A DNA stretch of 64,000 bases. Origin: Eudorina sp. 2006-703-Eu-15. Taxonomy: Eukaryota; Chlorophyta; Chlorophyceae; Chlamydomonadales; Volvocaceae. The position numbers and the translations under genes were made by a program. The stretch's first letter is position 1. Every line of letters begins with the position of its first letter. Below are positions 9,401-21,400 of the stretch, in pieces. The notes beneath the pieces were generated by a model. It saw nothing but the letters and a program-made list of their open reading frames with translations. It did no database searches and was not told the DNA's origin. The stretch spans positions 273,501-337,500 of the forward strand of contig BDSI01000133.1 of the NCBI GenBank assembly GCA_003117195.1, given 5' to 3'.

Positions 9401-12400
9401 ACGTTATTTATCCGCTAACCTAATTCGCAATATTTGTCATATTATTTGTCCGCATTGCAAGGTATCCTTGATTGGGCTGACCAAAATTCTTTGCACGCAA
9501 ACGGTCCAAGTAAAGCTCCGCGGTCTCCTTAGCCCAGGTCAACGTCCACCCAACGCCTCTCGCGCTCATATTTATTTGGCAGGTGCCGCATCTTGAGTTA
9601 TCGATTTTGAGCGGGAGGCGCGTGCTAAGAGCCTATGTCCACCGCGGATCAACGGCCGGGGTTTAGCTTAAACTCGCGTAAAATCCCGACAGTGGACATT
9701 GCAAGGGATTATGGGAGATTAGGGCGGGATTAGCCGCAGACTTTACTTCACCAAAAAATGTACGTATTGAGTTAGACGGAATTCATTAAGTATCAGCAAA
9801 TAACTTATCATGTTCATTTTAGCGAAAATAACACCTTCCAACTGGTGGAGTTTACCTTACTATCTGCCAAGGACCAGGTGGTAAGGATTCGCATCGGAAA
9901 CAAGAGCAACGGCCGCACATCTCATTGCGCTGTTTGATAATCCTACGTATTAGTAAATATACGCGATACATCAAACCTCAATCAGCAAAATAGTGATACT
10001 TATATATCTGGTCTATGAAGCCGATCTAGCCGATCTAGAGCGCGTCTCCTTTCCTTTCCCGACATTTTTGGGCGGGGCCCCAGCGCGAAGCGCGTTCGGG
10101 GGGGCCCGCCCCCTAGGTTTGTCCCTGTCCGTGTGTCCGTGTGTCCGTGTGTCCGTGTGTCCGTGTGTCCGTGTGTCCGTGTGTCCGTGTGTCCGTGTGT
10201 CCGTGTGTCCGTGTGTCGGGGGGGCGTGTGTCCGTGTGTCCGTGTGTCCGTGTGTCCGTGTGTCCGTGTGTCCGTGTGTCCGTGTGTCCGTGTGTCCGTG
10301 TGTCCGTGTGTCCGTGTGTCCGTGTGTCCGTGTGTCCGTGTGTCGGGCGTGTGTCCGTGTGTCCGTGTGTCGTGTGTCCGTGTGTCCGTGTGTCGTGTGT
10401 CCGTGTGTCCGTGTGTCCGTGTGTCCGTGTGTGGGGGGGGGGGGGGGGGTGTGTCCGTGTGTCCGTGTGTCCGTGTGTCCGTGTGTCGGTGGGGGTGGTC
10501 CGTGTGTCCGTGTGTCCGTGTGTCCGTGTGTCCGTGTGTCCGTGTGTCCGTGTGTCCGTGTGTCCGTGTGTCCGTGTGTCCGTGTGTCCGTGTGTCCGTG
10601 TGTGGGGGGTCCGTGTGTCCGTGTGTCCGTGTGTCCGTGTGTCCGTGTGTCCGTGTGTCGGGTCCGTGTGTCCGTGTGTCCGTGTGTCCGTGTGTCGGGG
10701 GGGGGGGGCGTGTGTCCGTGTGTCCGTGTGTCCGTGTGTCCGTGTGTCCGTGTGTCGTGTGTCCGTGTGTCCGTGTGTCCGTGTGTCCGTGTGTCCGTGT
10801 GTCCGTGTGTCCGTGTGTCCGTGTGTCCGTGTGTCCGTGTGTCCGTGTGTCGTGTGTCCGTGTGTCCGTGTGTCCGTGTGTCCGTGTGTCCGTGTGTCCG
10901 TGTGTCCGTGTGTCCGTGTGTCCGTGTGTCGTGTGTCCGTGTGTCGTGTGTCCGTGTGTCCGTGTGTCCGTGTGTCCGTGTGTCCGTGTGTCCGTGTGTC
11001 CGTGTGTCCGTGTGTCCGTGTGTCGTGTGTCCGTGTGTCCGTGTGTCCGTGTGTCCGTGTGTCCGTGTGTCCGTGTGTCCGTGTGTCCGTGTGTCCGTGT
11101 GTCCGTGTGTCCGTGTGTGCGTGTGTCCGTGTGTCCGTGTGTCCGTGTGTCCGTGTGTCCGTGTGTCCGTGTGTCCGTGTGTCCGTGTGTCCGTGTGTCC
11201 GTGTGTCCGTGTGTGTTTTGTGTCCGTGTGTCCGTGTGTCCGTGTGTCCGTGTGTCCGTGTGTCCGTGTGTCCGTGTGTCCGTGTGTCCGTGTGTCGTGT
11301 GTCCGTGTGTCCGTGTGTCCGTGTGTCCGTGTGTCCGTGTGTCCGTGTGTCCGTGTGTCGTGTGTCCGTGTGTCCGTGTGTCCGTGTGTCCGTGTGTCCG
11401 TGTGTCCGTGTGTCCGTGTGTCCGTGTGTCCGTGTGTCCGTGTGTCCGTGTGTCCGTGTGTCCGTGTGTCCGTGTGTCCGTGTGTCCGTGTGTCCGTGTG
11501 TCCGTGTGTCCGTGTGTCCGTGTGTCCGTGTGTCCGTGTGTCCGTGTGTCCGTGTGTCCGTGTGTCCGTGTGTCCGTGTGTCCGTGTGTCCGTGTGTCCG
11601 TGTGTCCGTGTGTCCGTGTGTCCGTGTGTCCGTGTGTCCGTGTGTCCGTGTGTCCGTGTGTCCGTGTGTCCGTGTGTCCGTGTGTCCGTGTGTCCGTGTG
11701 TCCGTGTGTCCGTGTGTCCGTGTGTCCGTGTGTCCGTGTGTCCGTGTGTCCGTGTGTCCGTGTGTCCGTGTGTCCGTGTGTCCGTGTGTCCGTGTGTCCG
11801 TGTGTCCGTGTGTCCGTGTGTCCGTGTGTCCGTGTGTCCGTGTTGTGTTTGTCCGTGTGTCCGTGTGTCCGTGTGTCCGTGTGTCCGTGTGTCCGTGTGT
11901 CCGTGTGTCCGTGTGTCCGTGTGTCCGTGTGTCCGTGTGTCCGTGTAACTATTGATAGCAAACCTTAGAGGTTCACGCCTGCTGCGGGTGTGCAACAGAA
12001 GGGTTACACACTTGCCGACGGACAAAACAAGTACATACAGTTTCACGGCAAAACAAGAATGCTTCAAGCTTGCTTTGTAACCATCTGCTTGTCAGACGAT
12101 TATGGTAGTGCAGAGGCGTCTAGCGTTACGATAATGCCAAGGCGGTGTGCCGGCGGCGGGTACTGCAGGTTGGCTACGGGGCAACCCACCTGCTTGAGCT
12201 TGCTGAATCTCTGCACGCCGATCCACATTCAACATCTACGACACCCTCATTGATAACCTTTCACTCTCTCACACGCTTGCGCGGTAATAGATTTTTCGTT
12301 GTACAGCAAGCGGCCTGTACGGATTGTAGGGGGCCCCGCCCTTTTTCCGGCTTCGAGGAAGCCGGCCCCTAATTGTTTGTCGGTGTGTGTACGTATGTGC

Positions 12401-15400
12401 GACACTTACAAACGATTTTGTTGGAACCGATCTAATTCACATTGCTTACGAACGGTTTAAACGGCTAGATTTTAATATGGAGGGCTGCTGCGGTTCTGCA
12501 GATTGACAAGAGAATTTCGCTGGCGAATGGTGCGCTCAGCTTCACGGACCTGAGCCTTGCACTGGAGACCAACATAGACGAGCTGTGCCTGACTTGCCAG
12601 CGCTGCACGGTGGAGGTTTTGGGTAACCGCCTAACAGCGAGCACGCGTATCTGTAACCAGCGGTTAGACAAGACGCCAGGCATCAGCATGGCGCTTAATG
12701 CAACCGATGTGAAGATGATCAGCGCAGTCGAAGATCCGGATTTGTGGCCGAGCCCACCCAGCCTTGTTGTGCAGCAACTTCAAGGCACAACGTTTCCTAC
12801 ACTTGGCATCACCACCTTCAACGGTATGCAAGATCAGCAGTGGTGTTTGCACTGGTTGCGCACCATTGGAAAAACATTCTCAATGCAGAATCTATATTTC
12901 AATCGCAGGATTGCCTAGCAAAAATATCCGCTAGCGCATCGTAACATATTTGTCGAACAAACTCTGCTTGCCCGCCTTGCCCGTGCTGTTCTGCCAGCAA
13001 ATTTGTATAAGCCTGGTGCGTCCACGCAATTTGCTTGCACAGCTAATCCACGAGTGAGATTGCTTGCAAACCCGGTAATCCATTCGCAACTACTGATATG
13101 TACATATTTTAAGGCCATATCAGCATGCGTACGGATATATGCGTGTATGTGTTGCGTGCAAACAGACACAATTCAGGGCGTTGCTGGGCCGGTCGGTGGC
13201 GTGGCGTTGGCTTTTGCTCTGGACACGAATGGCTTGCGCTTCATCCGGTTGGACATGTCCGATTCATGCCTGAGCCTGGGACAGCTTGCCGCGGACATGG
13301 GCATCGGGCTCAGCGTACCCGATAGCATGTTCTCTTTGTGCAGCCCGTCCGTACAGTACATTCCTACCTACACAGGTACGGCATGCAGGTAGCAGGTAGC
13401 AGATAGATAGCAATGTGGGGGTCGTCGTTGTATGTTATACGCTTTGCGTCGTAATGTCTGAAAAATCATGAAGAACATAAAATGTACAGTTTGACAAGTA
13501 GGGGGTCGGCATCCTTGAAGCTTGAAGTAGGGCGGGGCCCCCTACAATCAGTAAAGGCCGCTTGCTTTACAACGGAAACTCTGTTACCGCGCAAGAGTGT
13601 GAAAGAGTGAAAGGGTGTCATTGAGGGTGTCGTTGATGTTGAAGGTAGATCGGCGTGCATGTATTGAGCAAGCTCAAGCAGGTAGGGTAGCCCCGAAACC
13701 AACCTACCTGCAGTACGCGCCGCCAACGAACGGCCGGCAGTCACAGCATCTGCATTATAATCGTAACGCTAGACGCCTCTGCGCACTACCACATCCGTCT
13801 GTCAAGCACATATCAAAAAGCAAGCTTGAAGCATGCTTGTTTTGCCGTGAAACTGTAGTTGTTTGGTCCGTCGGCAAGCAAGCAGCCCTTCAGTTGCACG
13901 CTCGCAGCAAACGTGAACCTCTAAAGTTTGCCATCAATTGTTGAATTTGAGTTGAATGTCACCCGTCGGGCGCACCGAGACAAGTCCAGAAGTCTCTACC
14001 AGGCCATGACGTTACAATAGAAGCAACTCAAAATAGATCGATGTAGACCTATGAAGCTCCTAGAACGTTTTGCCGTTACGGACACACGTACGGCCGACAC
14101 ACGGCCGACACACACGGCGGACACACGACGGACACACAGACAGGGGTAATCCTAGGGGGCGGGACCCCCCGAACGCGCTTCACGCTGGGGCCCCGCACAA
14201 AAAATCATATATATGCATACATCGCCATGAATTATGTAATGATTTAGGGTTTAGATATATACAACATATATGTGTGTTACATGCTATGGGGTGCAAAACC
14301 CCATATATACCTGTTCAACTACCCGTACGAGCCGTTGGCCCAATATATACTTTGGACCTCTCCGGCGTCCGCCGACCGAACGTGTATTTGTTCCTTCGGA
14401 GTGATTGCCTTGCAGGGGCGCCGTACTTCATGGACGCCGTCCTGACGAACGGCTCGGCCGTAGGGCCCTCCGCGTCCGTAAGCTTCGTTCTCTCCATTGC
14501 GGACCTCGGCATCAACCGAGTGGCGGCAAGTGTCACATATGCTGAGGCGACGGGACTTGCACCCCCAGCCCTCCGCATTAGGGTACGTTCATTCGTGGGC
14601 GGGGTCGTCGGTGGCTGGTGTATGGGCGGCGGCGGGGCGTTTGACAGAACAATGGATTATATCACGACGGACGGCTGCTGGTTGATTGGGCTGGTTTTCT
14701 TACTGGACATCCATGTCCGATCGCAAACAAACCTGCTGCCTGCTGCTGACGTACGTGAGCGTATGTAGCTGCATGCTCGATCGATCGCCTGCATGCATCC
14801 CGAATAACAGTACGCCCTCGCTCTCTGCCGCCCGGCCTGCCCCTTGCAGCTGCTGTCGTCCTTTTCCCTGATGAACTCCTGGGCCGCCGTACGGGACATG
14901 GTCATTTCGGACACCAGTGCGACCAATTTCATGGCCAGCCTCACCATGAGCATCCCGGACCTGGGCCTGAGGGACGCAACCACGACCTTGCGCTACTCCA
15001 ACGAGACAGACGATTTCGTGTTTGAGCTGGCGGGCAACCTACAGCTGCTCAATGGCGCCGTGTCCGTGCAGTCACTGAACATGACCATCGGCAGGAACGC
15101 CTCATTCATTCAGGGCAGCTGCGCGGGCTCGCTGGCGGGCAGTCCAGCAGCCGTGTCCTTCAATACGACCATGCCAAAGTCTGGTGGCGCAACGGACAAA
15201 CGGGTCACATCAATTTCCGTGACCGTGCCTAACGTGGACATGGGAACGCTGCTCCGGAGTGTCTGGCCCGCTGTAGAGGATCAGCTACCAGGGTTCATGC
15301 TTGACGTTCAGTTCCCCAATGTGCGCCTCGTGGCGCCAGACTCGTCATCGGGTGCGTTGCTTGGTGCGTGGATGGCTGGGGTCTACGTACATGTATGTAT

Positions 15401-18400
15401 TCACATGTATGTATAGCCCATCCGTGCATGCGCAACTAACGAACATGCATTGTGATTTTCCGTCTGTGTGCGGAACTCTGAATAAATAATATAAACCGAC
15501 TTTTGTTCGCATCACACCCTCTAAGTTACGACGGAAGCAAAGTGTACGTGTTGCAAATCTTCTACATGTATGATGCTTGCGTGTAGGCCTGTACCGGGTC
15601 CGTGCCGGCCCTACCCTGGACGCCGGTGTTTCCGTGGACGTGTCTTTCGATAAGACTGGGCTGCTGACGGCCTCGTTGGCGCTGGACCAGCGGTTGGGGC
15701 TCAGTGCGCTCTTCAGCAAGCTGGGTGTCGAGCTGCCTGTTGACATCAGCAGCGTGCTTTCAATCAGCAACCCGGTCCTCCGAATTATGACCAACCGGAC
15801 GGACGTCAACATGAGCGGTGAGGACTGCGTGCGTGCGTGAACATACATGTATAGTGCGTGCAGTGGTGTGTACGGTAGTTTGTGTACGGAAGTGAGAATC
15901 AAGCGTGGATGCTGCAATGCATGGCATGCACAGGGATGTGAGCAAAAAAGTAAATGATGATGTTATACCTACCTGGATATATAGGCGATCGAGGGAGCTG
16001 TACCTGTAATGTGCACTGTTTTGAGTACTATCTTGTTTTGTATAAATGCTAGCCGACTAGCTAGTTGAGGTACGTATGCCCATTCATTCGTTGTGCTGCC
16101 TGCAGCCTTGGCCCTTCCATCGCTTCCATCGCCCGGCTGGTTCATGTCGCTGGGACTGAACGTGCCCCCGCTGTCCAGCGCATCCCTGCCCTGCGACCTT
16201 CTCATCAAGGACGCCCTTGGCCGCTTCAACCCCAACATCACATTTCAGGTACGTAGTTCGTTCACATCTGTCTGAAGCAAGGTGTCTTCATTTATTACGT
16301 AGTAAGGAGGACGCCGTGTACGTGCGCTTGCACTTCCATACATACAGCGCCATGTACGTTCGTTCACGTGGTGTTTCACGCATGGCAACATGCATCGCGA
16401 TTGCGCGCTGGCTCGTCTCTGAATCGGCTTACTACTCTATTCGCTCGCCAATATGCGTACGTGCAGCGATGCCTTGTTCCTTTGCCGTCGCATTATCCAA
16501 AGAATCCAATCTGGTGACGCCCGCGCCGCTGTGTGTTGTTATCATCCGCACCATTCAAATTTTCTAATCTCGCTGGCTGGTGGTGACGCCCGCCCGCGCC
16601 TCTGTTGATTGCAGATCAACGATACCATAACGCTTGCTGGTGGCCTCTTCAGCCTCAGCAATGTCAGCTTGGCCGTTTCCAGGGCTTCCGGCCTGCAGAC
16701 CCAGGGCATTGCCAGCTTCCTGGGCCTCTCCATGAACACAGTGCTCAACATCACCAGCCAGACTAACCGGACCACCAACATTAGCAGCTGGACGATGTCC
16801 GTTGGAATGCAGGCGCTCAACGCCAGTCTCTCAAACCTGGTGCAGCAGCCCAGCATGTGGTCGAAGGCGCCGAATCTGGTGGTTCAGAAGCTAAGAGAAA
16901 TTCGCTTCCCGAGCCTTGACATCTTCTCAAACACGGGTAAGATTCGTATATACTAGCAATCTATCGTTCACATCGTTATGTAGCCGAAGCGACTGATGTG
17001 ACGATTTCAGCCTGAGCACTACATACACGCAAGCGCTACTCTACATCGCTCTGCATGCACCCTGTGCTGCTTGACCATTTACCCGCTACCAGGTTTCACT
17101 AGTTCCACGCAGTTACGCGGCAAGCAATCATGCTACCAAGTTAGCTCTATCTGATGCGAGCGAGCAAGCCCACACGCCAACGAATAATTTCATGTGGCCT
17201 ATCAAGCTCGCTCTCTCACAGTTAGCTTGCTAGACAATGTATGTGTTTCCGACGGAATAATAACAATGATGTGCTTACTTGCACGCACATCGCATGAAGT
17301 GTGTACGTGTCATCTACTACGTATCTCCAGTCACGCACGCTTGATCATTTCCTCGTTGCGCATGGTCTTTCATCAATCCTCCCAATAACTATATACGGTG
17401 TCACACAGCAGGCACCTACAGGGGTACTGCCGGGCCGGTCGGTGGCGTGACATTGGCTTTTGCTCTGGACACGAATGGCTTGCGCTTCATCCGGTTGGAC
17501 ATGTCCGATTCATGCCTGAGCCTGGGACAGCTTGCCGCGGACATGGGCATCGGGCTCAGCGTACCCGATAGCATGTTCTCTTTGTGCAGCCCGTCCATAC
17601 AGTATATTCCTCCCTACACAGGTACGGCATGCAGTTAACAGGTAGCAGATAGATAGCAATGTGGGGGTCGTCGTTGTATGTTATGCGCTTTGCGTCGTAA
17701 TGATAATAATAATCTCTTGAAGAACATAATAAAAGACCTAATAAGACATGGTTTGTGAAATCATATATGCATACATCGTCATGATAGATGTATGATTTAG
17801 GGTGTATATATACATACATATATACATTCAACATATATGTGTGTTACATGCTTGGGGGTGCATTACCCCGTACCTGTGTAACCTGTGCAACGAGCCGTTG
17901 GCCCGATATATGCTTTGGACCGCTCTGGCGTCCGCTGACCGAACGTTTGTTTCTTCGGAATGATTGCCTTGCAGGGGCGCCGTACTTCGTGGACGCCGTC
18001 CTGACGAACGGCTCGGCCGTAGGGCCCTCCGCGTCCGTAAGCTTCGTTCTCACCATTGCGGACCTCGGCATCGACCGAGTGGCGGCAAGTGTCACATATG
18101 CTGAGGCGACGGGACTTGCACCCCAGCCCTCCGCATCAGGGTACGTTCATTCGTGGGCGGGGTCGTCGGTGGCTGGTGTATGGGCGTCGGCGGGGCGTTT
18201 GACAGAACAATGGATTATATAAAGACGGACGGCTGGTTCATGGGGCTGGTTTTCTCGCTGGACATCCATCTCCGATCGCAAACAAACCTGCTGCCTGCTG
18301 ACGTACGTGCGCGTATGTAGCTGCATGCTCGATCGATCGCCGCCATGCATCCCGAATAGCACGTACGCCCTCGCTCTCTGCCGCCCGACCCGCCCCTTGC

Positions 18401-21400
18401 AGCTGCTGTCGTCCTTTTCCCTGATGAACTCCTGGGCCGCCGTACGGGACATGGTCATTTCGGACATCAGTGCGACCAATTTCATGGCCAGCCTCACCAT
18501 GAGCATCCCGGACCTGGGCCTGAAGGACGCAACCACGACCTTGCGCTACTCCAACGAGACAGCCAATTTCGTGTTTGAGCTGGCGGGCAACCTACAGCTG
18601 CTCAATGGCGCCGTGTCCGTGCAGTCACTGAACATGACCATCGGCAGGAACGCCTCATTCATTCAGGGCAGCTGCTCGGGCTCGTTGGCGGGCAGTCCAG
18701 CAGCCGTGTCCTTCAATACGACCATGCCAAAGTCTGGTGGCGCAACGGACAAACGGGTCACATCAATTTCCGTGACCGTGCCTGACGTGGACATGGGAAC
18801 GCTGCTCCGGAGTGTCTGGCCCGCTGTAGAGGATCAGCTACCAGGGTTCATGCTTGACGTTCAGTTCCCCAATGTGCGCCTCGTGGCGCCAGACTCGTCA
18901 TCGGGTGCGTTGCTTTGTGCGTGGATGGCTGGGGTCTACATACGTGTATGTATTCACATGTGTCCTATCTGATGGCGCCTTGCTTGCTTTCTGGCTGGCG
19001 TGCTTGAACCCAAGTGGTCTATCCGCGTGCCTGCCTGCTGCATGCGTGTATTAAAAAACAATGATATATAAAAACAATAATAAATAATGCATTGATGCTG
19101 TTCCCTTCTGTATGTCAAAGCTAGATGTACAGCCCATCCGTGAATGAATAATATAAACCGACTTTTGTTCGCATCACACCCTCTAAGTTACGACGGAAGC
19201 AAAGTGTACGTGTTGCAAATCTTCTACATGTATGATGCTTGCGTGTAGGCCTGTACCGGGTCCGTGCCGGCCCTACCCTGGACGCCGGTGTTTCCGTGGA
19301 CGTGTCTTTCGATAAGACTGGGCTGCTGACGGCCTCGTTGGCGCTGGACCAGCGGTTGGGGCTCAGTGCGCTCTTCAGCAAGCTGGGTGTCGACCTGCCT
19401 GTTGACATCAGCAGCGTGCTTTCAATCAGCAACCCGGTCCTCCGAATTATGACCAACCGGACGGACGTCAACATGAGCGGTGAGGACTGCGTGCGTGCGT
19501 GAACATACATGTATAGTGCGTGCAGTGGTGTGTACGGTAGTTTGTGTACGGAAGCGAGAATCAAGCGTGGATGCTGCAATGGATGGCATGCACAGGGATG
19601 TGAGCAAAAAAGTAAATGATGATGTTATACCTACCTAGATATATAGGCGTTCGATCGTTACCTGTAATGTGCACTGTTTTGAGTACTATCTTGTTTTGTA
19701 TAAATGCTAGCCGACTAGCTAGTTGAGGTACGTATGCCCATTCATTCGTTGTGCTGCCTGCAGCCTTGGCCCTTCCATCGCTTCCATCGCCCGGCTGGTT
19801 CATGTCGCTGGGACTGAACGTGCCCCCGCTGTCCAGCGCATCCCTGCCCTGCGACCTTCTCATCAAGGACGCCCTTGGCCGCTTCAACCCCAACATCACA
19901 TTTCAGGTACGTAGTTCGTTCACATCTGTCTGAAGCAAGGTGTCTTCATTTATTACGTAGTAAGGAGGACGCCGTGTACGTGCGCTTGCACTTCCATACA
20001 TACAGCGCCATGTACGTTCGTTCACGTGGTGTTTCACGCATGGCAACATGCATCGCGATTGCGCGCTGGCTCGTCTCTGAATCGGCTTACTACTCTATTC
20101 GCTCGCCACTATGCGTACGTGCAGCGATGCCTTGTTCCTTTGCCGTCGCATTATCCAAAGAATCCAATCTGGTGACGCCCGCGCCGCTGTGTGTTGTTAT
20201 CATCCGCACCATTCAAATTTTCTAATCTCGCTGGCTGGTGGTGACGCCCGCCCGCGCCTCTGTTGATTGCAGATCAACGATACCATAACGCTTGCTGGTG
20301 GCCTCTTCAGCCTCAGCAATGTCAGCTTGGCCGTTTCCAGGGCTTCCGGCCTGCAGACCCAGGGCATTGCCAGCTTCCTGGGCCTCTCCATGAACACAGT
20401 GCTCAACATCACCAGCCAGACTAACCGGACCACCAACATTAGCAGCTGGACGATGTCCGTTGGAATGCAGGCGCTCAACGCCAGTCTCTCAAACCTGGTG
20501 CAGCAGCCCAGCATGTGGTCGAAGGCGCCGAATCTGGTGGTTCAGAAGCTAAGAGAAATTCGCTTCCCGAGCCTTGACATCTTCTCAAACACGGGTAAGA
20601 TTCGTATATACTAGCAATCTATCGTTCACATCGTTATGTAGCCGAAGCGACTGATGTGACGATTTCAGCCTGAGCACTACATACACGCAAGCGCTACTCT
20701 ACATCGCTCTGCATGCACCCTGTGCTGCTTGACCATTTACCCGCTACCAGGTTTCACTAGTTCCACGCAGTTACGCGGCAAGCAATCATGCTACCAAGTT
20801 AGCTCTATCTGATGCGAGCGAGCAAGCCCACACGCCAACGAATAATTTCATGTGGCCTATCAAGCTCGCTCTCTCACAGTTAGCTTGCTAGACAATGTAT
20901 GTGTTTCCGACGGAATAATAACAATGATGTGCTTACTTGCACGCACATCGCATGAAGTGTGTACGTGTCATCTACTACGTATCTCCAGTCACGCACGCTT
21001 GATCATTTCCTCGTTGCGCATGGTCTTTCATCAATCCTCCCAATAACTATATACGGTGTCACACAGCAGGCACCTACAGGGGTACTGCCGGGCCGGTCGG
21101 TGGCGTGACATTGGCTTTTGCTCTGGACACGAATGGCTTGCGCTTCATCCGGTTGGACATGTCCGATTCATGCCTGAGCCTGGGACAGCTTGCCGCGGAC
21201 ATGGGCATCGGGCTCAGCGTACCCGATAGCATGTTCTCTTTGTGCAGCCCGTCCATACAGTATATTCCTACCTACACAGGTACGGCATGCAGTTAACAGG
21301 TAGCAGATAGATAGCAATGTGGGGGTCGTCGTTGTATGTTATGCGCTTTGCGTCGTAATGATAATAATAATCTCTTGAAGAACATAATAAAAGACCTAAT

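Noticed and set aside
9828..9892. A remnant exon in the intron 9271-12501 ([16 protein letters not shown])
   Set aside because: The entry phase does not fit, and the downstream e3 at 12502 already satisfies the cassette pattern.
10000..12067. Several open frames over 600 codons on both strands ([12 protein letters not shown] and [12 protein letters not shown] repeats)
   Set aside because: They arise from the 8-bp TGTGTCCG satellite, which contains no stop word in any of these frames. Open on both strands and in several frames at once, they carry no sign of coding.
15345..15917. Minus-strand frames of 150-190 residues repeated in every unit
   Set aside because: They are antisense to B-e1 and its introns, cross clear splice sites, and encode low-quality protein.
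16217..16567. 116-residue frame repeated in every unit (also near 19875, 23531, 32761 and others)
   Set aside because: It starts inside B-e2 in another frame and runs through the B-e2/B-e3 intron. It is conserved only because the whole unit is duplicated.
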